NCBI GenBank assembly: GCA_009775605.1
Contig: VSPV01000007.1
Span: forward strand, 1 to 33,076
Length of the DNA stretch: 33,076 nucleotides
DNA from: Paramuribaculum sp.
GTDB taxonomy: Bacteria; Bacteroidota; Bacteroidia; Bacteroidales; Muribaculaceae
Reading direction: 5' to 3'
Every line of letters begins with the position of its first letter. Positions within the stretch are counted from its first letter, which is position 1. Position numbers and translations under genes: made by a program. Below, one piece after another: positions 15,435-23,468 of this stretch. The notes under the pieces are model-generated. The model was not told where the DNA came from and searched no databases. It saw only the letters and a list, made by a program, of their open reading frames with translations.

Positions 15435-16817
15435 ATGAAACAAGTGACACTTGCCGGGAGCTTTTCAGTAAGCGGAAAAGGACTCCATACCGGCAAAATG
15501 ATAAATGCCACCTTCAAGCCGGCGCCTGAGAATCATGGTTACAAACTTCAGCGAATAGACCTTGAAGGAGCACCTGTACTTGCTGCACTTGCCGAAAACG
15601 TTGTGCAGACAACCCGTGGAACGGTAATTGCTAACGGCGATGTTACAGTAAGCACTATCGAGCATGCAATGGCAGCCCTTTATGCAGCGGGTATTGACAA
15701 TGTGCTGATAGAGCTTGACGGTCCGGAAATGCCCATTCTTGACGGAAGCGCCCGTGTATTTGTTGATAAAATAAAGGAAACCGGCCTTCTCGAGCAGAAT
15801 GATGACAAAAAGTTTTATGTTATAAAACGTAAGACGGAGATAAAGGATGAGGAGACCGGTGCTTCCATCATAGTTCTTCCCGACGATGATTTCAGGGTAG
15901 AGGTAAAGGTAGAATTTGATTCTCCCGTAATTCCCAACCAGTATGCATCTCTTGAAAAGCTTTCCGACTTCGACAGCGAGATTGCTTCGAGCCGCACATT
16001 TGTTTTCGTAAGAGAGATCGAGCCTCTTATAAAGGGCAACCTCATTAAAGGAGGTGACCTTGAGAATGCGATTGTGATATATGACCGTCAGATGGACCAA
16101 TCGGAACTTGACCGCCTTGCCGATGCCATGAATGTGCCTCGCAAGCACGTATCGGAACTGGGTTATATCCAGGAACGTCCGTTGTTTGCCAGCAATGAGC
16201 CGGGACGTCATAAACTGATGGATCTTATCGGCGACCTCGCACTTGTGGGACGCCCTATAAAAGGATGTGTGATTGCTACGAAGCCTGGTCATACAATCAA
16301 TACGCGCTTCGCAAAAATGATAAGAAAGGATATCAAGCATCAGGAAATCCAGGCTCCGGCTTACGACCCCAACATCCCGCCGCTGATGGACAACATGCGT
16401 ATCCGCGAGCTTCTCCCTCACCGTTATCCATTCCAGCTGGTTGACAAGATTATTGAAAAAGGTATAAACTATATAGTAGGAGTAAAGAATATCACCGCTA
16501 ACGAGCCTTTCTTCCCCGGACACTTCCCCCAGGAACCCGTACTCCCCGGTGTACTTCAGATCGAGGCAATGGCTCAGACCGGAGGCCTTCTGGTTTTAAG
16601 TCAGGTAGAAGATCCGGAACGGTATTCCACCTACTTCATGAAAATTGACAATGTCAAGTTCAGGCAGAAGGTTGTTCCCGGTGACACCTTAATCTTCCAT
16701 ATTTCCTTCATGACTCCACTTCGTCGCGGTTGCGCGGTAATGAAAGGCTACGCATTTGTAGGCGACAAGATTGTTACCGAGTGTGAGTTCATGGCACAGA
16801 TAATTAAAAACAAATAA
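15435..16817 (+). CDS. lpxC: Bifunctional LpxC deacetylase / FabZ dehydratase
   Basis: This 460-residue protein fuses two enzymes. Residues about 1-305 are LpxC, the zinc deacetylase that commits to lipid A synthesis: GKGLHTG, the STIEHAMAALYAAG zinc histidine, LDGSA and HKLMDLIGDLALVG with the second zinc site. Residues about 315-460 are FabZ, the 3-hydroxyacyl-ACP dehydratase: LPHRYPFQLVD and the active-site block FFPGHFPQEPVLPGVLQIEA. The fusion is a known feature of Bacteroidota and couples lipid A commitment to fatty-acid elongation. The gene sits between lpxD and lpxA, 4 bp before lpxA. Confidence 0.98.
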   Translation: MKQVTLAGSFSVSGKGLHTGKMINATFKPAPENHGYKLQRIDLEGAPVLAALAENVVQTTRGTVIANGDVTVSTIEHAMAALYAAGIDNVLIELDGPEMPILDGSARVFVDKIKETGLLEQNDDKKFYVIKRKTEIKDEETGASIIVLPDDDFRVEVKVEFDSPVIPNQYASLEKLSDFDSEIASSRTFVFVREIEPLIKGNLIKGGDLENAIVIYDRQMDQSELDRLADAMNVPRKHVSELGYIQERPLFASNEPGRHKLMDLIGDLALVGRPIKGCVIATKPGHTINTRFAKMIRKDIKHQEIQAPAYDPNIPPLMDNMRIRELLPHRYPFQLVDKIIEKGINYIVGVKNITANEPFFPGHFPQEPVLPGVLQIEAMAQTGGLLVLSQVEDPERYSTYFMKIDNVKFRQKVVPGDTLIFHISFMTPLRRGCAVMKGYAFVGDKIVTECEFMAQIIKNK

Positions 16818-16821
16818 TTAC

Positions 16822-17598
16822 ATGAAACAACCATTAGCATATATTCACCCCTCCGCTAAAATACATCCCAGCGTTGTAATAGATCCCTTTGTGACCATAG
16901 AGGGAAATGTGGAGATAGGGGAAGGCACCCATATCTGCAACAATGTGACCATAATGGATGGTGCACGTATTGGAAAGAACTGTCTTATATATCCCGGTGC
17001 GGTAATCTCGGGTATTCCACAGGACCTGAAATTCCGTGGAGAAGAGACGCTGGCCATTGTAGGCGACAACACGGTAATCCGTGAATGCGCTACTGTGAAC
17101 CGCGGTACTGCGTCCAAAGGCAAAACCGTTGTGGGCAGCAATTGCCTTATCATGGCTTACTGCCATGTGGCTCATGACTGTGTGGTGGGAGATAACGTAA
17201 TCATGTCAAACGCCACGCAGCTTGCAGGCGAGGTGATTGTCGACAATTATGCTGTGATAGGCGGCGGTACGCTGGTTCACCAGTTCTGCCACATCGGCCC
17301 CCACGTGATGATACAGGGTGGCGCCCTCGTGAACAAGGATATTCCTCCCTACGTTAAGGCTGCCCGTGAGCCCATAGCCTATGCCGGAGTGAACTCAATC
17401 GGTTTGAGGCGTCGCGGTTACAGCAATGAGCAGATTTGCGACATACAGGAGATTTACCGTTATCTCTATCTGTCGGGACTCAACAACTCCGACGCCGTGG
17501 AGCGCATAGAGGCTGAGCTTCCTGCAACAAAGGAAAGAGATGAAATCATACTTTTCGTAAGAAACTCCAAGCGAGGCATAATAAGAGGATACGTTTAA
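16822..17598 (+). CDS. lpxA: UDP-N-acetylglucosamine acyltransferase LpxA
   Basis: LpxA transfers a hydroxyacyl chain from ACP to UDP-GlcNAc, the first step of lipid A synthesis. The 258-residue protein has the hexapeptide beta-helix from the start (IHPSAKIHPSVVIDPF), the catalytic histidine in CHVAHDC (H118) and the helical C-terminus (EQICDIQEIYRYLY). Length matches the family (about 260). It is the last gene of the lpxD-lpxC/fabZ-lpxA cluster; a hairpin follows at 17621-17658. Confidence 0.97.
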   Translation: MKQPLAYIHPSAKIHPSVVIDPFVTIEGNVEIGEGTHICNNVTIMDGARIGKNCLIYPGAVISGIPQDLKFRGEETLAIVGDNTVIRECATVNRGTASKGKTVVGSNCLIMAYCHVAHDCVVGDNVIMSNATQLAGEVIVDNYAVIGGGTLVHQFCHIGPHVMIQGGALVNKDIPPYVKAAREPIAYAGVNSIGLRRRGYSNEQICDIQEIYRYLYLSGLNNSDAVERIEAELPATKERDEIILFVRNSKRGIIRGYV

Positions 17599-17620
17599 TT
17601 CTCTTTTGTATCAGGTATAA

Positions 17621-17658
17621 AAATCAGGCCGCAATCCATATGGGTTGCGGCCTGATTT
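17621..17658. terminator. Bidirectional terminator between lpxA and the transglutaminase-like gene
   Basis: AAATCAGGCCGCAATCC pairs with GGGTTGCGGCCTGATTT around a short ATAT centre, with one T-G wobble. On the minus strand the hairpin is followed by TTTTTAT, so it is a good terminator for the 17690-20278 gene; on plus it can serve lpxA. Confidence 0.85.
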
Positions 17659-17689
17659 GCTATTGAGCGGGAGGAAGTATCCCGTGATT

Positions 17690-20278
17690 TTACTGGAGAC
17701 GGTTTACTACGTTGAGAAGCTTGTGGCCAAGGCCGATGGTATAGCCTTGCATCACGAATACAACTCTGTTGAAAGTATCAGCCACAATAAATATCGGGCG
17801 TCCGTCGACCGACAGATCGAATTCCTTGATAAGAGCTTTGGCAATCTCGTCGTCAGGGTCAATGCCTCTGATTACGGTATTTGGAAGAGCGGGGAGTGCC
17901 TTAAGATTCATCTTGTCGGCAGCTGCCTGATCGGCATTAAGAAGGACGATTGGACGTCCCCACTGTTCGAGTTCGGATTTTACGGCTGCGATATCGCGGA
18001 GTGCATGATTGGTAGGCTCGCTGTTGGGAGCAATCAGACCAAGTACATAATAGCCGCGACCTGTAGCGGAAAGCAACGACTGTTTCTTATCAGATCCGAG
18101 GCGCTCAAACAAAGACTCGGCATTGAAAGAACCGATTACTTCAATTTCATCCGTATTGTGACGCATTACAAGGGGAGTCACAGTTTCTTTACCTGACTCG
18201 ACATCGAAGAATGAAACATTTGTAAGAACACTGCCATCGGCAAGACGCTGTCCTGAAACAAGCATGTAATTGCCCGGATCGAAATCGATGCCATCCTTAA
18301 ATGTGTTGCTCCAGGAATTTCCTTCGTCGAAATTCAGGAGTTCCGGACGACCGTCGACAATCTTTGAGATAGAGAAATTAACGTAGTACAGCGGATCCTT
18401 TACATGGCTGTCGGGGGTAAAGGTAAGTTTCAGTTTTCCGGGCTGAGCTTTCTGCTCTTCAACCGCATTGCCGAATACCACATCGTTCCAGGGACCGTTA
18501 CCCTCACGCCACTGTGTCTTTCCGGTTACCGGGTCGATGCGGGAGGATATACCAAAGCTTCTTGCTCCGGCCACGAAGAACACATCGCGGGAGAATGCGG
18601 AAGTAACGGGATGAGCGAGCACGGCGGCAGGGCTCATGGTCACATTGTCGGGATACCATGTCTGGTCGGCTCTGATATTCTTGCGCACCCAGTCGGCCCA
18701 AAGCTCAGGATTCTTCTTGAATTCCTCACGCTGTTTCTTGGTGAATTTCTTAAGGAAGGCCTCGCGGTAGGGGGTGAGAGCTTCCACGAGTACGCGGGGA
18801 GAAATAACGTATTCAAAGTCGTCACCTTCAGAGTTGGCTAAGTGTGAAGCAAGAATCGAGGTGTCGACATCGCTGCGGTCCTTCATTGTGAGGGTATTGA
18901 GGAGCGTAACAATGCGATCGCGCTGTGCCGGAGTGGCTGACTTAAGGTAATTCAGGAGGTTCCAGCCATTTCCGCGGGCGTCAACAAGAATTTTATGCAG
19001 AATAGAATCGTTTACGCCTTCAACAGACTGAGGTGAATTGGAAGCGAAGCTTGCCACATAAGCACCGCGGATAGAATCCTCCACGGCCATGCGGCGGCTG
19101 TTTTCAGCGGCCATCTCCTTGCTAACAGGAACATCTGCATTGCGTGGAGCCGGGGGAATGATATGCATTTCCATGGTGCCGGTGCCTTTGGTGTTCTCAA
19201 GCTTTACCTTGATAGGTTCTCCTTTGCCGACAGCGGCCTGTTTGATTGCGAATTTCTTTCCGTCGGAAGCCCATATAAGCACATCTCCCAGACCGGCTGA
19301 AAGTGAAACCTTGCCGTTTTCGCCTGTAATCTGTGAGGCGATGGGATAGAATTCAGCGTAATTGTAAATGCGGAAATCAACGCGGGCACCTTTCACCGGT
19401 TTGCCCTTCTCGTCTGTCACAATCACGGTGATATCATCGACGGGGGCATAGTTCGAGGTTACATTCACATCGGTATGACCACCGATTTTCTGAAGCACGA
19501 TATCCGAACCGTTGTAATCTCCGAACACACGTGCGTGCATGAGCATGCCGCGCGCGGCGGGGGCGTTGAACCATCCCTTGTTGAGTACCGGTTCGGGTTC
19601 GCACGCGCCGAGGAAGTACCATTTTCCGTCTGCCCAGACTTCAACCCATGCGTGATTGTCGTCGGTATGTGCCCATCTGGGAGTGTAGACCTGACGTGCG
19701 GGAATGCCCATTGCACGGTAGGTGGCTACGCCGAAAGTAGATTCCTCACCGCAGCGGCCGATTGCTGAACTCATGGTAGCGAGAGGAGCATGGGTGCGGC
19801 TGTCGGAAGGCTGATAGGTAGCTTTTTCATGAAGCCAGTGGTTTATCTCCAGAATGGCGTCCTTCATCGACATGTTTTTGATGCGGTCTTTGAGCTCATT
19901 GTAGATGACCGGGCGCGACATGTCGAGAGCCTCGTTGTTGATTCTTACGGGGAGCACATAATGACGGAATTCAAGGTCGGGAACCTTCTTGCCCCAAGGC
20001 ATCTCGTTGCGGGCTTTGAGTGCATACTGAGCGTTGGTCTTGAAGAATTCGCCGGAATTGTCGGTCATATCGGGGAGCGCCATATAGGCGTAGAGCATTT
20101 CAAGACATTCTCTCTCCTCAGGAGTGAGGTCTGTCTGGAAAATCTTGAAGAGTTCAGGGTCGTTGATTTCAGTTTTTCTTTTTTCGAAATCCGCCTTGAC
20201 CTTCGCGTCGGCAATCTGGGCGCTTGCCGAGAGAGCAACCGCAATTGACAATGCCGACGAAATAAGGAGTCGTTTCAT
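17690..20278 (-). CDS. Secreted transglutaminase-like protein
   Basis: The 862-residue protein has a signal peptide (MKRLLISSALSIAVALSASA) and a transglutaminase-like cysteine protease fold at about residues 135-240: catalytic cysteine in GRCGEESTF (C176) and histidine in DDNHAWVEVW (H209). The third position falls in LGACEPEP, suggesting glutamate instead of aspartate. An Ig-like/carboxypeptidase-regulatory-like region (VTDEKGKPVKGARVDFRIYN) follows, and then a long C-terminal region, about 500 residues, that I cannot assign. It is probably periplasmic or surface-exposed, acting as a peptidase, transglutaminase or amidase on unknown protein. It starts 12 bp after the cutC stop and is the last gene of that operon. 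Confidence 0.85.
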   Translation of the reverse strand: MKRLLISSALSIAVALSASAQIADAKVKADFEKRKTEINDPELFKIFQTDLTPEERECLEMLYAYMALPDMTDNSGEFFKTNAQYALKARNEMPWGKKVPDLEFRHYVLPVRINNEALDMSRPVIYNELKDRIKNMSMKDAILEINHWLHEKATYQPSDSRTHAPLATMSSAIGRCGEESTFGVATYRAMGIPARQVYTPRWAHTDDNHAWVEVWADGKWYFLGACEPEPVLNKGWFNAPAARGMLMHARVFGDYNGSDIVLQKIGGHTDVNVTSNYAPVDDITVIVTDEKGKPVKGARVDFRIYNYAEFYPIASQITGENGKVSLSAGLGDVLIWASDGKKFAIKQAAVGKGEPIKVKLENTKGTGTMEMHIIPPAPRNADVPVSKEMAAENSRRMAVEDSIRGAYVASFASNSPQSVEGVNDSILHKILVDARGNGWNLLNYLKSATPAQRDRIVTLLNTLTMKDRSDVDTSILASHLANSEGDDFEYVISPRVLVEALTPYREAFLKKFTKKQREEFKKNPELWADWVRKNIRADQTWYPDNVTMSPAAVLAHPVTSAFSRDVFFVAGARSFGISSRIDPVTGKTQWREGNGPWNDVVFGNAVEEQKAQPGKLKLTFTPDSHVKDPLYYVNFSISKIVDGRPELLNFDEGNSWSNTFKDGIDFDPGNYMLVSGQRLADGSVLTNVSFFDVESGKETVTPLVMRHNTDEIEVIGSFNAESLFERLGSDKKQSLLSATGRGYYVLGLIAPNSEPTNHALRDIAAVKSELEQWGRPIVLLNADQAAADKMNLKALPALPNTVIRGIDPDDEIAKALIKEFDLSVDGRPIFIVADTFNRVVFVMQGYTIGLGHKLLNVVNRLQ

Positions 20279-20290
20279 CTGTTGATTGGT

Positions 20291-21040
20291 TTAAGGATTA
20301 TAGTTATGTATTATCTGAGCAAGTAAGGCCGCTTTTTCTTCGCTGGTGGTGGAGCGGGAGAATTCGTCGGCATCATCGGCTCCCATTTTTGCGGTTTCAT
20401 TTCTAAACCGCATGGGGCTGCCGATGGTATGGGAGGCGGAAGCATGCAGCTCATTTACTCCGGTGGATTCGAGTATATCAAGAGCATTGCCGGGATTGAC
20501 GCCAGAGGCAGCAATGATAGATATCCGTCCTGAGGAATATTCATTAAGCTTACGGAGCATTTCTTTGCCTTCGAGGGCCGTGGGCTTCAGGCCTGAGGTG
20601 AGGATTTTATCGAATCCCAGACCGGCAATTGTATCGAGTGAAGCAAACGGGTCTTTAACCATATCGAAAGCCCTGTGAAAAGTAATCTTCATGGCTCCGG
20701 CGGCAGTTTTGAACCGACGGCATGCCTCCACATCAACTTCTCCGTCCGGAAGAAGAGCGCCTACAACCACTGCGTTCGCTCCGGCATTGCGGGCGAACTC
20801 AATGTCAGCCACCATCTCTTCAATCTCAGCCTCATCATACACGAAGTCTCCGCAGCGCGGGCGGATGAGAACGTTCACCAACGGCCCGTTTACTTCGATG
20901 GCAGCCTTGATCTGGCCCGCGGAGGGGGTGAGGCCACCTTCGCTAAGAGCACAACAGAGTTCAACTCTGTCGGCTCCGGCCGCCTTCGCAGCATGGACAC
21001 TTTGAATATCGGCGGCGCATATCTCAAGAAGATGCTTCAT
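20291..21040 (-). CDS. cutC: CutC family protein
   Basis: This 249-residue TIM-barrel protein matches CutC: LLEICAADIQSVHAAKAAGADRVELC at the N-terminus, the LIRPRCGDFVY stretch, ITFHRAFDM and LTSGLKPTALEG. CutC was linked to copper tolerance, but later work questions a direct copper role and the activity is unsettled. It lies 6 bp downstream of the GH29 fucosidase gene and 12 bp upstream of the transglutaminase-like gene, so it is inside a three-gene operon that hints at a role in sugar or glycoprotein metabolism rather than copper. Confidence 0.94.
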   Translation of the reverse strand: MKHLLEICAADIQSVHAAKAAGADRVELCCALSEGGLTPSAGQIKAAIEVNGPLVNVLIRPRCGDFVYDEAEIEEMVADIEFARNAGANAVVVGALLPDGEVDVEACRRFKTAAGAMKITFHRAFDMVKDPFASLDTIAGLGFDKILTSGLKPTALEGKEMLRKLNEYSSGRISIIAASGVNPGNALDILESTGVNELHASASHTIGSPMRFRNETAKMGADDADEFSRSTTSEEKAALLAQIIHNYNP

Positions 21041-21046
21041 GTCGTG

Positions 21047-22384
21047 TTATTTGGTTGTAAGTTCTATGATTGTATCGATTTCATCCATCGATTCCGGAAG
21101 AGTGACGGTGACACCTTCTTTTGTGGATTTGTATTTCACAGGAGTTCCATTGGAATACAGCTTGGCATTCTTGACTTTTGCCGTGAGAGGAAGGTCGAGG
21201 GTTTTAAGCGACGGGTCGAACACATGAACAAAAAGACGGTCACCCTTGCGTGTGGTTACACCCCACTCCTGCGGAGCGATGTCGCCGGCAGCGGTAGCAT
21301 AGATTGTCTCACCGTTCTTTGATGTCCATTCGCCTAATCCTTTGAGGCGGTCAAGGGCTGTGGCAGGAAGGCTGCCGTCGGGTTGCGGGCCAATGTTAAG
21401 AAGCAGGTTGGCGCCCATACCGGCTGCCTTTACCAGATATCTTACGAGCGTAGGTACATCCTTATAGTTCTGGTCGGCAACCTTATATCCCCACATTCCG
21501 TTCATAGTTTCGCAGGTTTCAAGTGGAAGGCGGGAAATCTCTTGACCCGATAGGCCGGCTTTATTCTCTCCGGGCAGATCGCGCTCGAAAATCTGAATGT
21601 TCTCTCCCGGGAAAGGAGTGGTGTGATGGTTATTTCCCACCAGACAGGATGGCTGAAGCTTATGTATAAGGGCATACTGTTCAGGAAGTCCCCATACATA
21701 TTTGTCCTGCTCATAGTCATGATCCCACCAGCCGTCAAACCATATTGCTCCGATGTTACCGTAATTCGTCAGAAGCTCAGTGAGCTGACGGTTCATGAAA
21801 TCGGTGTAGCTTTTCTGATTTATTTTTGTGGAATCCCTTCCGGTAGAATGGCCGGTGCGGCCCCAGGGATAGTCCTCACGTGTCCAATCGAGGTGTGAAT
21901 AATAGAAATGGAGTTTTATACCCTGCTTGTTGCACTCTTCGGATAACTCCTTGAGGACATCGCGCTTGAAAGGGGTAGCGTCTACAATATTATAATCGGA
22001 TTGCTTGGTGTCCCACATCGAGAATCCGTCGTGGTGGCGTGATGTGATACAGATATATTTCGCACCCGAGTCCTTTATGGCTTTAACCCAGTCGTGGGCA
22101 TTGAAATTGGCAGGATAGAAGCCGGAGGCAGATTTAGCATATTCTTTTGCATTCAGACCTGAATTAAGATACCACTCGCCTTGAGCGAACATGCTGTAGA
22201 TACCCCAATGGATAAAAATGCCAAAGCGTGAATCAGAGAATTCTTTCTGGGCTTTTTTTATTTCGGGGGTAGGAGTGTAGGGGATTGCCCGGTCAGGATG
22301 AACCGGAGTTTCCTGAGAGAGGGCTGCAAGTGGAGAAAAGGCAGTTGCAAGTAATGTGGCAACTAATAATTTTGGAAATTTCAT
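21047..22384 (-). CDS. GH29 alpha-L-fucosidase, secreted
   Basis: The protein (445 aa from ATG 22384) begins with a signal peptide (MKFPKLLVATLLATAFSPLAALS). The GH29 catalytic barrel shows FGIFIHWGIYS, TSRHHDGFSMWDT, and IGAIWFDGWWDH with the nucleophile aspartate at about D217. GH29 enzymes release L-fucose from glycans such as mucin O-glycans and milk oligosaccharides by a retaining mechanism. The acid/base residue is variable and not assigned. The open frame extends upstream to 22441, but the signal peptide fixes the start at 22384. First gene of the fucosidase-cutC-transglutaminase operon. No SusC/SusD pair is in the window. Confidence 0.94.
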   Translation of the reverse strand: MKFPKLLVATLLATAFSPLAALSQETPVHPDRAIPYTPTPEIKKAQKEFSDSRFGIFIHWGIYSMFAQGEWYLNSGLNAKEYAKSASGFYPANFNAHDWVKAIKDSGAKYICITSRHHDGFSMWDTKQSDYNIVDATPFKRDVLKELSEECNKQGIKLHFYYSHLDWTREDYPWGRTGHSTGRDSTKINQKSYTDFMNRQLTELLTNYGNIGAIWFDGWWDHDYEQDKYVWGLPEQYALIHKLQPSCLVGNNHHTTPFPGENIQIFERDLPGENKAGLSGQEISRLPLETCETMNGMWGYKVADQNYKDVPTLVRYLVKAAGMGANLLLNIGPQPDGSLPATALDRLKGLGEWTSKNGETIYATAAGDIAPQEWGVTTRKGDRLFVHVFDPSLKTLDLPLTAKVKNAKLYSNGTPVKYKSTKEGVTVTLPESMDEIDTIIELTTK

Positions 22385-22439
22385 GGGGTGTAAGGTTTGG
22401 AGTTTTTTGGCCGTATTGTGTGGCCGGGAATATAAAATC

Positions 22440-22481
22440 AAAAGGGGGCTTGCGGCTGTATTGCAGCCGAAGACCCCTTTT
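22440..22481 (-). terminator. Terminator after the DUF3127 gene
   Basis: AAAAGGGG and CCCCTTTT arms enclose an inner CGGCTG/CAGCCG stem with a 5-nt loop; a G-A mismatch and a bulged G interrupt it. The minus-strand exit is TTTTGATTTTAT. It lies between the DUF3127 stop and the GH29 start, both on minus. Confidence 0.75.
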
Positions 22482-22494
22482 GTAATGAATATGA

Positions 22495-22857
22495 TCAGAA
22501 CGGAAGATCGCTGTCGGGATCGGCAGCCATACCGGTCATGTCAGGCACGGGCGGAATGGGAACATCCACAGGCGCGGTTGGAGCAGTGCCTGCTTTCTCG
22601 GCCTTCCAGCCACGGATGCTCGTGTACCAGCGGCCTTGATATTCACGGCTCTCAATATCGAAGCTCAGTGTAATATCATCGCCTACAGAGAGGGGATACT
22701 GGTCGGCGCGCTCGCCGAAGAAGTCGAAATGTACCTTTTTGGGGTATGTTTCTGCGGTTTCGAGAACATATTCTCTTTTTTTCCAAGGGTTTCCGGAGGC
22801 TTTTGAAACGCCGGAAACCTCAGGGAGGGCTACAATTATTTTGCCTTTGATTTCCAT
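22495..22857 (-). CDS. DUF3127 protein with SSB-like C-terminal tip
   Basis: This 120-residue protein has an OB-fold-like N-terminal domain (MEIKGKIIVALPEVSGVSK... and SIRGWKAEK near residue 85) characteristic of DUF3127, found in Bacteroidota. A proline/alanine-rich linker follows and the protein ends in DPDSDLPF, very like the acidic tip of bacterial SSB (DDDIPF). That tip binds replication and repair proteins, so a single-stranded DNA or repair role is plausible, but this is inference. A full promoter lies upstream at 22916-22947 and a terminator just downstream, so it is monocistronic. Confidence 0.88.
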   Translation of the reverse strand: MEIKGKIIVALPEVSGVSKASGNPWKKREYVLETAETYPKKVHFDFFGERADQYPLSVGDDITLSFDIESREYQGRWYTSIRGWKAEKAGTAPTAPVDVPIPPVPDMTGMAADPDSDLPF

Positions 22858-22915
22858 AAAATATGATAAGTAAGTTTATTAATTCAACATTCTGCCTACA
22901 AGGGCATATTTGATA

Positions 22916-22947
22916 CAAATTTAACACATAACGGAATAAGATGCAAA
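22916..22947 (-). promoter_or_regulatory. Promoter of the DUF3127 gene
   Basis: On the minus strand TTTG (22944-22947), a 20-bp spacer and TAAATTTG (22916-22923) match the consensus completely. Distance to the ATG at 22857 is about 58 bp. Confidence 0.8.
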
Positions 22948-22980
22948 TTATATTTTCCGGCAGTCCATTTTCTTTCTGAT

Positions 22981-23014
22981 TTTGAAAGTATGGCGAGATT
23001 ATTATGTAAATTTG
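22981..23014 (+). promoter_or_regulatory. Promoter of the DUF695 gene
   Basis: TAAATTTG at 23007-23014 matches the -7 consensus; TTTG at 22981-22984 is a possible -33 element with a slightly long 22-bp spacer. The ATG is at 23043. Confidence 0.6.
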
Positions 23015-23042
23015 CGGTAGATGGAATATAAAAAATGAAAAT

Positions 23043-23468
23043 ATGAGTCAGGAATCATGGTGGACGGCTCCTACCGAAAGTGAAAACGGCAAACTTATAA
23101 TGGTTACCGGAAGAAAGGACGTGGAATCATTTCGGAAAAATCCCAAATTCAGTATCAGAATAGAAGTTACATGGAAATATGAATCCGAGGCTGACGGAAT
23201 GCCTGACAAAGAGACCTCAGAGGAGATGGAACAGGTGCAGGAGATTCTGGAAAATATGTTCAGAAAGGATCCTGTGGCCGTCCTGACGGGTATATTTACC
23301 GGCGACGGAGAACGTAACTGGATATTCTATTCTTTAAGCACCAATATATTCGGGCGGAAATTGAATGAGGCTCTTGCCGACCTTCCCACATATCCCCTTA
23401 CGATTTATTGTGAGAATGATCCTGAATGGAAGGAATATGATGAGATGAGCGAGGCAGAGGTCTGTTAG
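23043..23468 (+). CDS. DUF695-like protein
   Basis: This acidic 141-residue cytoplasmic protein resembles DUF695 proteins: a WWTAPTES-like opening (E..W..y in the family) and FRKNPKFSIRIEVTWKY near the start, and NWIFYSLSTNIFGRKLNEALADLP in the second half. There is no signal peptide or catalytic motif. The function of DUF695 is unknown. It is the only plus-strand gene in the right third and is divergent from the DUF3127 gene. Its stop overlaps the stop of the convergent Omp85-like gene by 4 bp. Confidence 0.75.
   Translation: MSQESWWTAPTESENGKLIMVTGRKDVESFRKNPKFSIRIEVTWKYESEADGMPDKETSEEMEQVQEILENMFRKDPVAVLTGIFTGDGERNWIFYSLSTNIFGRKLNEALADLPTYPLTIYCENDPEWKEYDEMSEAEVC

Noticed and set aside
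14534..15517. Long minus-strand open frame (327 codons) opposite lpxD
   Set aside because: It is fully antisense to lpxD and lacks any recognisable domain, signal or initiation context. Codon bias of the real gene explains it.
15465..16523. Minus-strand open frame of 352 codons opposite lpxC-fabZ
   Set aside because: It is antisense to a certain gene, with unusual Tyr/His/Cys composition and no domain. Treated as a shadow.
20291..21040. Copper-resistance function for cutC
   Set aside because: No copper ATPase, oxidase or copper-sensing regulator is nearby; the operon partners are a fucosidase and a transglutaminase-like protein.
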